Part shown: positions 9,175 through 15,823 of the stretch, piece by piece | Layout: each line of letters begins with the position of its first letter | Position numbering within the stretch: the first letter of the stretch is position 1 | Source: an uncultured Fibrobacter sp. | GTDB lineage: Bacteria > Fibrobacterota > Fibrobacteria > Fibrobacterales > Fibrobacteraceae | Length of the DNA stretch: 64,000 bases | Assembly: GCF_947305105.1 (NCBI RefSeq) | Contig: NZ_CAMZCS010000001.1 | Location: forward strand, 124,001 to 188,000 | Direction of reading: 5' to 3' | The notes under the pieces: generated by a model | Databases searched by the model: none | Told to the model about the DNA's origin: nothing | The model's input: the letters and a program-made list of their open reading frames with translations, nothing else | Program-made: the position numbers and the translations under genes

Positions 9175-9200
9175 AAAAAGAGCCCAGATGGGCTCTTTTT
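9175..9200 (-). terminator. Bidirectional-type terminator between tpiA and the lipoprotein gene
   Basis: AAAAAGAGCCC and GGGCTCTTTTT form an 11-bp perfect stem around AGAT. It lies just downstream of the lipoprotein gene stop (9245) and upstream of tpiA. Confidence 0.88.
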
Positions 9201-9244
9201 CTGAAATTCACTCTTTCATGGGGCCTAAAAGGGCCTATCTGAGT

Positions 9245-9688
9245 TTAGTTGTAGTTGCTAGAACGGTTGGAAGTCGGAGCAGGAGAACCGCCGTAGCGGT
9301 CGCCTTCAATCTTGTTAAGAATCCATTCGTTTTCGTAACCCTTCAGACGAGCCTGTTCGGGATGCTTCCAGATAAGGCGGGTGATGAGCTGTCCTTCGCG
9401 GGTGTAGTATTCCCACACGCAGCTGGTGTCGTTTTCCGTTTCGTGATCAGGAGGTCCCCAGAGCAGGTTCACCATGTCGTTGGTCATGCCTTCTTCGATA
9501 TAGCCCTGCTTGAACACGTCCTTGAGGCGCTTGTCGATGCCCATGCTTTCCTTAATGGCAAAGTATTCGCGTTCGTATTCGTTCTGGCCTACGCCGCGTT
9601 CAATAAGAATGGGGGATGAAGATCGGTTAGAGCATCCCCAGAGCAGCATGACGCCGAGGACGAGTAGGCAAAGATGAGACAATTTCAT
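9245..9688 (-). CDS. Small lipoprotein, possibly BamE/SmpA-like
   Basis: The 147-residue protein has a lipoprotein signal ending at LWGCSN (Cys19), so it is expected to be lipid-anchored in the envelope. The mature part contains EEGMTNDMVNLLWGPPDHE followed by a strand with CVWEYYTREG. 'G(M/L)T..dV..llG.P....w.Y' is the pattern of BamE/SmpA-type domains. That resemblance is suggestive only; no assembly partner is nearby. AAGGAG lies 5 bases before the ATG. It is transcribed alone, with a strong terminator behind it. Confidence 0.75.
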   Translation of the reverse strand: MKLSHLCLLVLGVMLLWGCSNRSSSPILIERGVGQNEYEREYFAIKESMGIDKRLKDVFKQGYIEEGMTNDMVNLLWGPPDHETENDTSCVWEYYTREGQLITRLIWKHPEQARLKGYENEWILNKIEGDRYGGSPAPTSNRSSNYN

Positions 9689-9790
9689 ATATGCTCCTTA
9701 GGTATTAGATGCACACAAAATAAGAATTTATAAGGCAAGTGGCTTAATATTTCGTAGATTTTACAAATTTTTTTATAATTTTACACTGAA

Positions 9791-10768
9791 ATGTCTAAAG
9801 CGCTGTCATCAACTCGAATTTTTTTCCTTAGTCTACTTTGTCTTGTGGGCTTTTCGTTGGGAGACGGTTTTGACCAGAGCGCGTTCTTCGGCTTCCGGTA
9901 CGGCCCCAATTTATCGTGGAACTTGATGGGCAATACTCCGTTTGTGTGGGGGCAATGGCTCCCTCAGCTTAATGGGAACGTCAACTACACATGGCTGGAA
10001 CCTGTCGGCAACTTGAACTATGGCGAGAGGATGGGGCAAATGCCGACATATCTCAAAATGCTCGCCTCCCTGGAAGTTTCTCCTTTTTATGGGGGGTACA
10101 AGGCCGGTCTGGGTTTTCGTCCGTTCAAGACCAATCCTCAATTGGAAGTTGATTTCGTCTACGAAAGTTACCTGTATTTCAAGTCGAACCTTGAAATGGT
10201 CAATGCCGATGTCGAGGGCGGCGGACGCATCGCAGATACCTGGAATGCGGATTACGTAGTCGATAACGTATGGACAGACGATGCCGCTGCCTACGATTAT
10301 GCGCAGTTGTTCGACATCAGCGCCGATTTGGCGTATTTCTTCCCGCATGGCTCTGTCCTCGGGGCCAATGTCCACTACATCCTATCGGATGTGGGTACAG
10401 ATTTTGAGGGGAAAAGCTACGACTACAAGCGCAATATTCCTGTTTTTTCAAGAGATTTCATTATCGAGCTAGCGACTTACGGTTGCTTGCCGTTGAACGA
10501 AAACTGGGCCGTCGTTTTCGAGACCACGTATTATAAAACGGGTTACCTGCGCAACGAATATACCGTGAAGAAGGAATCGCTATCTTATGGGCAGGTGATG
10601 CTTGGCCCCAACCTTTCGTGGTACGAAGGGTTGCGTAGCATTACGCTGGAAGTCGGTATGTGGAAACGCCCCAAGGACCGCTTTTATAACGGATCACTCT
10701 CTCAGCAGTTCCTGATTCAGCTTGAGTATCAGGGGTATTTCTCTTTTCCGTTTAACCGGAATCTTTAG
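9791..10768 (+). CDS. Predicted outer-membrane beta-barrel protein of unknown function
   Basis: The 325-residue product has a signal peptide (about residues 1-24, ending SLG). The remainder is rich in alternating aromatic and polar strands (GFRYGPNLSWNLMG, ALSSLEV-like amphipathic stretches, QFLIQLEYQGYFSFPF). The C-terminus ends near aromatic residues, as outer-membrane barrels often do. I do not recognise a named family. TATAAT lies 11 bases before the ATG and no clear ribosome binding site is visible. The last 75 bases overlap the convergent neighbour, so the two genes share 3' coding sequence. Confidence 0.7.
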   Translation: MSKALSSTRIFFLSLLCLVGFSLGDGFDQSAFFGFRYGPNLSWNLMGNTPFVWGQWLPQLNGNVNYTWLEPVGNLNYGERMGQMPTYLKMLASLEVSPFYGGYKAGLGFRPFKTNPQLEVDFVYESYLYFKSNLEMVNADVEGGGRIADTWNADYVVDNVWTDDAAAYDYAQLFDISADLAYFFPHGSVLGANVHYILSDVGTDFEGKSYDYKRNIPVFSRDFIIELATYGCLPLNENWAVVFETTYYKTGYLRNEYTVKKESLSYGQVMLGPNLSWYEGLRSITLEVGMWKRPKDRFYNGSLSQQFLIQLEYQGYFSFPFNRNL

Positions 10769-11458
10769 GAATAGTTCCGGAATCGGGCGCACCTTTTTGG
10801 CGTTCTTTTGTAGCGGGTCTGACTCCAGTGCCTGGATGGGGTAGGCCGAGCGTATCCAAATGCTTCCTTGGTAGTTCGGGCCGGAGAGCTCGACCAGTGT
10901 GGGGAGGAGTTCTCCCGAAAAGACCTTCCATTGCCCAATCGTGAAAATACGGGTTTCGCGGTTTGCTCCGCGCATGACGACTTTTTGCGGAGTCGGTAGC
11001 GTATCCGAAATGATGCTCCACCATGCCATGGAAAATGCCGTCCCGAGATTGTTCAATGTCGTGTCGGGAGGTTCCTTGCATACAAATTGGCCGTTGGCAA
11101 GCAATTCCATATCGTCCAGTTTGAGCGGAGTTTCGCCGATGGTTTCTTTCAGGTGGTGCGTGCCTAGTTGCCTCTTTATCTTGTTTTTTCCCAGCTCGAT
11201 ATGCCGTGAATTGCCTGTCGTAATGAACTTGAATTGTTCCCGGTCAGGCAAGTTGACAAAAAAGGTGTCGATGGCTTCTGGATGATGGCGCCATTCAACG
11301 TCCATGCTCACGCGGGAGTGCTTGACGTTGATGAACCGTCCTTCGATGTTGACGACCATCGGCGAAGAAACTAAGTAATGCGGGCACAAAGACTGAGCGC
11401 TGGCTACAGCGGCAAAAAAGGCGAAAAAAAGGAGCGCAAGGCGGAATGGGCGAAGCAT
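10694..11458 (-). CDS. Secreted protein of unknown function
   Basis: The 254-residue protein has a clear signal peptide (about 1-21, ending VASA). The mature part is mixed alpha/beta with segments such as VNIEGRFINVKHSRVSMDVEW and GSIWIRSAYPIQALESD, ending in a basic region PVKRKREIPLILKL. A lipid-transfer or LolA-like fold is conceivable but unsupported. TATCTT lies 6 bases before the ATG and no Shine-Dalgarno is visible, so the mRNA may be leaderless. Its final 25 codons overlap the end of the convergent barrel gene. Confidence 0.7.
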   Translation of the reverse strand: MLRPFRLALLFFAFFAAVASAQSLCPHYLVSSPMVVNIEGRFINVKHSRVSMDVEWRHHPEAIDTFFVNLPDREQFKFITTGNSRHIELGKNKIKRQLGTHHLKETIGETPLKLDDMELLANGQFVCKEPPDTTLNNLGTAFSMAWWSIISDTLPTPQKVVMRGANRETRIFTIGQWKVFSGELLPTLVELSGPNYQGSIWIRSAYPIQALESDPLQKNAKKVRPIPELFLKIPVKRKREIPLILKLNQELLRE

Positions 11459-11462
11459 GGGT

Positions 11463-11470
11463 ACAAGATA
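11463..11470 (-). promoter_or_regulatory. Candidate -10/-7 element
   Basis: TATCTTGT on the minus strand; the TATCTT hexamer ends 6 bases before the ATG of the secreted protein gene. No convincing upstream element was found at 19-21 bases. Confidence 0.3.
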
Positions 11471-11540
11471 ATTAATCTTATCGTCAAGAAGTGCCGCACT
11501 TCTAGGAAGTTATACAAAATCAGTGGATGCGTCGATGCAG

Positions 11541-11588
11541 AAAACCCCCGGCTGGGTCCCAATGGCTACAAAGGACACTGCCGGAGGT
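11541..11588 (-). terminator. Probable terminator of recA
   Basis: On the minus strand CCTCCGGC pairs with GCCGGGGG, extended inward by GTCC with GGAC, and is followed by TTTTCTG. It starts about 24 bases after the recA stop codon. Confidence 0.65.
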
Positions 11589-11611
11589 CGCTCTTTTTTA
11601 AGGAAGATTCG

Positions 11612-12706
11612 TTATGCTTCTTCGATGGCGGGAACTTCGCCGTCTTCGTCGGCAGAGACAGCATCCTGTTCGCTCAGCTTGAACAGCTCGACGTCCTTCA
11701 TGCTTTCGCGGATTCTCTGTTCGATTTCGTTGCAGAGCTCCGGATTGTCCTTGAGGAACAGGCGCGTGTTTTCGCGGCCCTGACCGATGCGTTCGTTGTT
11801 GTAGCTGAACCAGGAGCCGCTCTTCTGGATGATGTCCAGTTCGCTGGCGAGGTCGAGGATGGAGGCTTCGCGGGAGATGCCGCAGCCATAGAGAATGTCG
11901 AATTCGCACTGGGTGAACGGCGCTGCCACCTTGTTCTTCACGACCTTCACGCGGGTGCGGTTGCCGATAACCTCTTCGCCGTCCTTGATGGCTGCGATAC
12001 GGCGGATGTCGATACGCTGGGTGGCGTAGAACTTGAGTGCGTTACCGCCGGTAGTGGTTTCGGGGTTGCCGAACATCACGCCGATCTTCATGCGCAGCTG
12101 GTTGATGAACAGCATGCAGGTGTTGGACTTGGAGAGAATGCCGGTGAGCTTGCGGAGCGCCTGGCTCATGAGGCGGGCCTGCAGGCCAACATGGTTGTCG
12201 CCCATTTCGCCGTTGATTTCGGCTTGCGGCACGAGGGCTGCCACGGAGTCAATGACGATGATGTCGATAGCGCCGGAACGGACGAGAGTCTCGGCAATGT
12301 CGAGGGCCTGCTCGCCGGTGTCGGGCTGCGAGACGAGGAGCGACTCGATATCGACGCCCAGCTTGCGGGCGTACACGGCGTCGAAGGCGTGTTCGGCATC
12401 GATGAAGGCGGCTACGCCGCCAAGCTTCTGGGCTTCGGCAATAGCGTGCAGGGTAAGCGTCGTCTTGCCGGAGGATTCGGGGCCGTAAATCTCGATGATA
12501 CGACCGCGGGGGAAACCTCCCACGCCGAGTGCCATGTCGAGCTGGATGCACCCGGTCGGGATGACGGGAATGTCTTGGACAGGCTGGCTCCCAAGAGCCA
12601 TGATAGAACCTTTACCGTAGTTCTTTTCAATTTGGGCGATTGCGGCCTCGACGGCCTTGGCTTTATCGGCGGAAAGGTTGCTGGTAGAGTTTGTTTTTTT
12701 TGCCAT
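11612..12706 (-). CDS. recA: Recombinase RecA
   Basis: The 364-residue protein forms the ATP-dependent strand-exchange filament and, when active, triggers LexA self-cleavage. Walker A is [13 protein letters not shown] (about residues 70-82), Walker B is in [13 protein letters not shown], and the [23 protein letters not shown] stretch holds the DNA-binding loop 2 region; the C-terminal tail is acidic ([11 protein letters not shown]). The start at MAKKTNS has AGGA upstream. A 21-codon extension is open but not family-like. pncC lies 44 bases upstream on the same strand. recA also seems to have its own promoter inside the end of pncC, overlapped by a LexA-like site. Confidence 0.98.
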   Translation of the reverse strand: MAKKTNSTSNLSADKAKAVEAAIAQIEKNYGKGSIMALGSQPVQDIPVIPTGCIQLDMALGVGGFPRGRIIEIYGPESSGKTTLTLHAIAEAQKLGGVAAFIDAEHAFDAVYARKLGVDIESLLVSQPDTGEQALDIAETLVRSGAIDIIVIDSVAALVPQAEINGEMGDNHVGLQARLMSQALRKLTGILSKSNTCMLFINQLRMKIGVMFGNPETTTGGNALKFYATQRIDIRRIAAIKDGEEVIGNRTRVKVVKNKVAAPFTQCEFDILYGCGISREASILDLASELDIIQKSGSWFSYNNERIGQGRENTRLFLKDNPELCNEIEQRIRESMKDVELFKLSEQDAVSADEDGEVPAIEEA

Positions 12707-12738
12707 GATAGTTGTCCTGTTTGTTTTTGGTTCCTGTT

Positions 12739-12770
12739 TAAATATAACAATTAGTGTTCTTTTGTGCAAG
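12739..12770 (-). promoter_or_regulatory. Predicted recA promoter (Bacteroidota-like)
   Basis: On the minus strand CTTG is separated by exactly 20 bases from TATATTTA. This is one mismatch in each half from TTTG-N19-21-TAnnTTTG. The upstream half lies in the last codons of pncC. The leader would be about 25-30 bases. Confidence 0.55.
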
Positions 12771-13293
12771 TGCTTTTTTGGTTATTTAACTCAAAAAGTA
12801 ACTTGCCCAACACTGTATAGACGCTTTTTTCGCGGATTTTGTCCCGATTTCCTGAAAAAATTTCGCAAAAAGCGATTTTTTTACAATGGTTCGCGACGCA
12901 CATCCATACCGTACCGACCGGTTTTTCGGGGGTGCCGCCTCCGGGTCCTGCGATTCCAGAGGTAGAAACGGCCCATTGGCAATCGAATTGGCGGAGAGCT
13001 CCCTCGGCCATGGCCTCGACCGTCTCTGCGCTGACGGCTCCGTGTTCCATCAGCGTGGATTCGGGGACGCCCAACAACTTGGTCTTGACCTCGTTCTGGT
13101 AGGCGACGATGCCACCCTTCAGGATAGCGGAGGAGCCGGCCTCGTTGACGATGCTGCTCGCCACGAGCCCGCCGGTGCAAGACTCCGCCGTGGCCATCAT
13201 CTCGCCCCGCTCGATGAGGGCTGCCTTGATGGCAACGGCCAGGTCGTGAATCTCTGCCTGGAGGTTTTCGTGCGAATTTGTTGCGTCATTCAT
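12751..13293 (-). CDS. pncC: CinA C-terminal-type nicotinamide-nucleotide amidase
   Basis: The 180-residue protein corresponds to the stand-alone CinA C-terminal domain (PncC), which deamidates nicotinamide mononucleotide to nicotinate mononucleotide in NAD salvage. The signature [38 protein letters not shown] and [21 protein letters not shown] is complete. Two ATGs are available; the one at 13293 is chosen because AAGGA lies 7 bases before it, while the ATG at 13299 has almost no spacing. cinA-recA adjacency is widespread in bacteria, and here the genes are 44 bases apart on the same strand. Confidence 0.93.
   Translation of the reverse strand: MNDATNSHENLQAEIHDLAVAIKAALIERGEMMATAESCTGGLVASSIVNEAGSSAILKGGIVAYQNEVKTKLLGVPESTLMEHGAVSAETVEAMAEGALRQFDCQWAVSTSGIAGPGGGTPEKPVGTVWMCVANHCKKIAFCEIFSGNRDKIREKSVYTVLGKLLFELNNQKSTCTKEH
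12755..12768. promoter_or_regulatory. Candidate LexA (SOS) box upstream of recA
   Basis: TGTTCTTTTGTGCA differs by one base from TGCNCN4GTGCA, the LexA-binding motif reported for Fibrobacter succinogenes. It sits inside the spacer of the predicted recA promoter and touches its -33 element, where repressor binding would block polymerase. It is also inside the 3' end of pncC. Confidence 0.5.
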
Positions 13294-13322
13294 CTTCATG
13301 TCCTTAATTTAAAAAACAAACG

Positions 13323-13362
13323 CTGTCAAAAAATGACAAACGATAGGAACCTGTCAAAAAAT
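13323..13362. promoter_or_regulatory. Direct repeat CTGTCAAAAAAT (x2) upstream of pncC
   Basis: CTGTCAAAAAAT occurs at 13323-13334 and 13351-13362, 28 bases apart. The first copy is also part of an inverted repeat TGTCA-AAAAA-TGACA (13324-13338). The pair lies 30-70 bases upstream of the pncC start and could be a regulator-binding region. It does not match the LexA motif. Confidence 0.35.
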
Positions 13363-13406
13363 ATAGCAAGACCGGGCCTGGGCCTATCGTTTATGCCGAG
13401 TTTTTT

Positions 13407-13414
13407 TATATTTG
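13407..13414 (+). promoter_or_regulatory. Exact TAnnTTTG element before the PGxGQ-repeat gene
   Basis: TATATTTG fits the TAnnTTTG consensus exactly, and the ATG begins 6 bases after its last base (8 after TATATT). The transcript would be leaderless. No TTTG was found 19-21 bases upstream. Confidence 0.45.
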
Positions 13415-13420
13415 AACGCA

Positions 13421-14389
13421 ATGAAGCTTCGATTGATGCTCATATTCCTCTTTTTTGCAGCCTTCGCGTGCGTTCCCGCGCTTGCGGGCGATGTCTATGT
13501 GCAAAAGGGGAAGACGGGTATTCCAGAAATTGACACGCTCCCTGTGAACGAGTGGGACGTGCCGACGGAGCACAACTCGCTCCTCTATACGATGCTGCTC
13601 AGCGTTTTCCCAGGAGGCGGTCAATATTACACGGGGCATTATATCCGTGGTGGTTTTATCACCGGAATAGAGGCCCTTCTTGTGTACGAGGTTGTTTTCA
13701 ACAAGTCCTGGCAGCGTGACCGCATCTACGAGCAAGTGAGGCCGTTCCAAGATTCTGTGGCGTACTTCTCGCGACTGGTTGCGACGGCTCCGAACCGCGA
13801 CAGTATCAAGTATTATCAAGAACAGCGCATGGACTATGTGAACCGAGTCCGCACGCTGAGCGACAAGAAAATGGAGCAAGAAGACTTGAGGAAGGCTGAA
13901 ACCGCATGGCTATACGGTCTTCATTTGTATGGAATGTTTGATGCTTTTGGCATCTGGTACAACAACCACTATAGGAGTGTCGAACAGCGGAGCATGAAGA
14001 AGGCTTTGTTGCTTGCAATTATCCCTGGGTTTGGGCAGATGTACAACGGGGAGTTTGGTAAGGCGGGCCTCCTCTACATGAGTATTATCGGGGCTTCGAC
14101 GAGTATATGGACTTCGCAGAATATGGTGGAATACTATTTGGGGCGAAAGCACATTCTTGAACAGGAAGATGTTGAACCGGAAGATTTTGACAAGATTGCG
14201 GAACGTGTCACTTATTACCGCAAGAACCGCAACCAGTATATTTGGGCGATGGCTTTGCTTTACCTGTATTCCATGGCCGATGCCGTTGTCGACGCCCTGC
14301 TGAGCGATTTCGACAATCCTGTGCATTTGGCCCTGCTGCCCAATTTGGGGACCGGCGGCGCCCAAGCCGTGTTTACGTTTGATTTTTAG
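13421..14389 (+). CDS. Exported membrane-associated protein with two PGxGQ repeats (DUF5683-like)
   Basis: The 322-residue protein starts with a signal peptide (about 1-21, ending PALA). Two related segments follow: LLSVFPGGGQYYTGHYIRGGFITGIEALL near residue 50 and LLAIIPGFGQMYNGEFGKAGLLYMSIIGAS near residue 195. This 'PGxGQxYnG....AgLly' pair is characteristic of DUF5683-type proteins of the FCB group, whose function is unknown. Between the repeats is a charged, probably helical region. No ribosome binding site is present. The stop codon lies inside a 28-base stretch that recurs at 14561-14588. Confidence 0.75.
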   Translation: MKLRLMLIFLFFAAFACVPALAGDVYVQKGKTGIPEIDTLPVNEWDVPTEHNSLLYTMLLSVFPGGGQYYTGHYIRGGFITGIEALLVYEVVFNKSWQRDRIYEQVRPFQDSVAYFSRLVATAPNRDSIKYYQEQRMDYVNRVRTLSDKKMEQEDLRKAETAWLYGLHLYGMFDAFGIWYNNHYRSVEQRSMKKALLLAIIPGFGQMYNGEFGKAGLLYMSIIGASTSIWTSQNMVEYYLGRKHILEQEDVEPEDFDKIAERVTYYRKNRNQYIWAMALLYLYSMADAVVDALLSDFDNPVHLALLPNLGTGGAQAVFTFDF

Positions 14390-14544
14390 GCGCGGGGCTC
14401 GGGGCCCGAGAATAGAGACTAGAGATTAGAGGCTAGTGAAAAGAATCACGCACTTCGTGCGTCAATATAAGACGGCGTAGCCGTGATATTTTACCCTAGC
14501 CCCTAGCCCCTAGCCCCTAGATCCTAGATTCTAACCCCTAACGA
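14383..14544. repeat. Bipartite heptanucleotide element after the PGxGQ-repeat gene
   Basis: The left arm, 14394-14435, holds six heptads (GGGGCTC, GGGGCCC, GAGAATA, GAGACTA, GAGATTA, GAGGCTA). The right arm, 14496-14544, holds seven heptads of CTAGCCC/CTAGATC/CTAACCC type, which are complementary in character and so inverted. The 60-base core has the hairpins ACGCA-CTTCG-TGCGT and ACGGC-GTA-GCCGT. The stretch 14383-14410 is duplicated at 14561-14588 with one mismatch. Confidence 0.88.
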
Positions 14545-14560
14545 TCAATCAATGTTTACT

Positions 14561-14627
14561 TTTTTAGGCGCGAGGCTCGGGGCCCGAGCAATGAGCTATG
14601 AGCATTGAGCCATGAGCCGTGAGTTTT
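14561..14627. repeat. Second heptanucleotide array (GAGCNNT type) with duplicated 28-mer
   Basis: It begins with the near-copy of 14383-14410. Eight contiguous heptads follow from 14572: GAGGCTC, GGGGCCC, GAGCAAT, GAGCTAT, GAGCATT, GAGCCAT, GAGCCGT and GAGTTTT. Units of the GAGCYAT kind also occur at the murD 3' end. Confidence 0.9.
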
Positions 14628-14671
14628 CAGATGATTAGTAAGCAGTTAAAGGACAAACTCAAAATTCACCA

Positions 14672-14847
14672 CTTCCTACTGTCTACTGCCTACTTGTACT
14701 CTCGCTTCGCTCAAGTACCAAATGCTCGGCTCGGCCATGTTCAAGCAAGCTTGACCGCGGCACTCGCCTTACGCATTTGTCCTACTTCCTACTGTCTACT
14801 TCCTACTTCCTACTGCCTCTCGTCTTTCGTCTTTCGTCTTTCGTCTC
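14672..14847. repeat. Heptanucleotide arrays abutting the phosphatase stop codon
   Basis: Three units at 14672-14692 (CTTCCTA, CTGTCTA, CTGCCTA) are followed by about 90 bases with small hairpins, for example GTTCAAGC-AA-GCTTGACC. Nine contiguous units follow at 14785-14847, running from CTTCCTA/CTGTCTA/CTGCCTC to TCGTCTT. The last base of the array is the first base of the phosphatase stop (CTA on this strand). The whole 14390-14846 gap holds no credible gene. Confidence 0.9.
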
Positions 14848-15464
14848 TACTCCATCACCAACGGCGGCATCTGTATTCCGTCGTGGATTTTGGTGTATGC
14901 TCCTTTGTAGTGGCCTTCGCTGTCCCGCGTAAACTCGAACCGGGTGACCATGGTGTACGAGAACTCGCCTTCGACAAACCGGTTGTCGGGGAGTCCGCAC
15001 CGCGAGTGCATGATGGCCGCGATGACCCCGGCGTGGGTTACCCACAGGAATTCGCCATTGTCGGGGAGCGTGTCAAGGAAATTTCCGGCCCGCAGGTCCA
15101 CGTCGTAAAAAGATTCTCCGCACGGGAAACGGAACCCTCGGAGGTCTTTTTGCCAGGCGTACATCTCGCTCCTTGGTACTTCCGTCAGTTTTTGCCCTTC
15201 CCAATTGCCGAAGTTGATTTCCTGGATGGCGTCAATTTTCTCGATGGGGAGGTTTGTCGCCGCAGAAACCTTGTCGGCGAGGCGCATGCAGCGCAGGAGC
15301 GGGCTCGAATACAGTTTTGACGGCTTTGCTCCGGTTGCCAAAAACGCCTGGATGGCTCCATCGGATTCTTCCGGGAAGGTGGGGGATACGTCAAAGTCGA
15401 GCCTGCCGTAGCAGACATCTTTGGGGTTGTATGGCTTGCTGTGTCGGATGGTCCAGAGGAGCAT
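14847..15464 (-). CDS. Histidine phosphatase superfamily protein, alpha-ribazole phosphatase-like
   Basis: The 205-residue cytoplasmic protein carries the phosphoglycerate-mutase fold signatures: IRHSKPYNPKDVCYGRLDFDV at the N-terminus (phospho-acceptor His8), LYSSPLLRCMRLADKV, INFGNWEG, and VTHAGVIAAIM holding the second catalytic His. The N-terminal '(R)H.kP....vCYGRlD' form is closest to CobC-type alpha-ribazole-5'-phosphatases of cobalamin assembly, but no other cobalamin gene is in the window. Heptanucleotide arrays touch both its start and stop codons, and no ribosome binding site separates the 5' array from the ATG. The SRP RNA gene lies just upstream on the same strand with its own terminator. 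Confidence 0.85.
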   Translation of the reverse strand: MLLWTIRHSKPYNPKDVCYGRLDFDVSPTFPEESDGAIQAFLATGAKPSKLYSSPLLRCMRLADKVSAATNLPIEKIDAIQEINFGNWEGQKLTEVPRSEMYAWQKDLRGFRFPCGESFYDVDLRAGNFLDTLPDNGEFLWVTHAGVIAAIMHSRCGLPDNRFVEGEFSYTMVTRFEFTRDSEGHYKGAYTKIHDGIQMPPLVME

Positions 15465-15498
15465 AGAGAATAGGGGCTAGGATCTAGAGGCTGGTGGT
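15464..15498. repeat. Five heptanucleotides starting at the phosphatase start codon
   Basis: TAGAGAA, TAGGGGC, TAGGATC, TAGAGGC and TGGTGGT run from 15464 to 15498. The first base is the complement of the A of the phosphatase ATG, so the gene has no array-free 5' flank. Confidence 0.85.
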
Positions 15499-15503
15499 TG
15501 AAT

Positions 15504-15534
15504 AAAAAAAGCAACCCGTGGGTTGCAAAAAAAA
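15504..15534 (-). terminator. Terminator of the SRP RNA
   Basis: GCAACCC-GT-GGGTTGC forms a 7-bp stem between a 7-A and an 8-A run. On the minus strand this is a hairpin followed by seven T, immediately after the SRP RNA. Confidence 0.88.
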
Positions 15535-15628
15535 TCCTAGGCTACCTGAGCACATAAAAATTCGCAAGTCCGTTGCTGCTTTCGCCCTGGCGATTTGCCC
15601 GCAAATAGTCATTGCTCAGGGCCTAGGA
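15535..15628 (-). ncRNA. ffs: Small (4.5S-type) signal recognition particle RNA
   Basis: The 94-base minus-strand RNA folds into one rod. Its ends pair as TCCTAGGC with GCCTAGGA, and CCTGAGCA with TGCTCAGG. The apex reads CCAGGGC-GAAA-GCAGCAACGG, which carries the CAGG/AGCA internal loop that binds the Ffh M domain and a GNRA tetraloop. A strong promoter precedes it and a terminator follows directly. Compared with the usual CAGGxCC-GGAA-GGxAGCA apex, the stem between loop and tetraloop has two G-C pairs instead of three. It acts with Ffh and FtsY in co-translational membrane targeting. Confidence 0.9.
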
Positions 15629-15632
15629 ACAC

Positions 15633-15664
15633 CAAATATAGTTAGTTTTCCGCAAAAAATCAAA
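15633..15664 (-). promoter_or_regulatory. Promoter of the SRP RNA
   Basis: On the minus strand TTTG, 20 bases, then TATATTTG: an exact match to the Bacteroidota-type consensus. It can also be read as TTGATT-N17-TATATT. The expected start coincides with the first bases of the folded RNA. Confidence 0.8.
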
Positions 15665-15711
15665 TTTCTTGCGTTTTTTTGATGATAAAAATTACAATTT
15701 TATGATTATAT

Positions 15712-15743
15712 ATTGATGTGTAAAGAAATATAAACTATATTTG
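15712..15743 (+). promoter_or_regulatory. Promoter of the first giant surface-protein gene
   Basis: ATTG, 20 bases, then TATATTTG, which is exact for TAnnTTTG. The predicted leader is about 75 bases and ends with a GGAG ribosome binding site before the ATG at 15824. Confidence 0.6.
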
Positions 15744-15823
15744 TGTTAAGTTTATGGGAAAAAGGGGCTGACTCTTTTCGTTTTGAAATCTATCAGTGGA
15801 AGGACGGCTTCCGGGAGTTCTAC

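Noticed and set aside
11378-12754. 458-codon plus-strand frame across recA
   Set aside because: It is antisense to recA, which is unmistakable; the frame has low-complexity Ala/Val/Asp composition typical of shadow translation.
14619-15320. 233-codon plus-strand frame covering heptad arrays and the phosphatase
   Set aside because: Its first part translates 7-bp repeats (repeated YCLLPTS-like strings) and the rest is antisense to the phosphatase.
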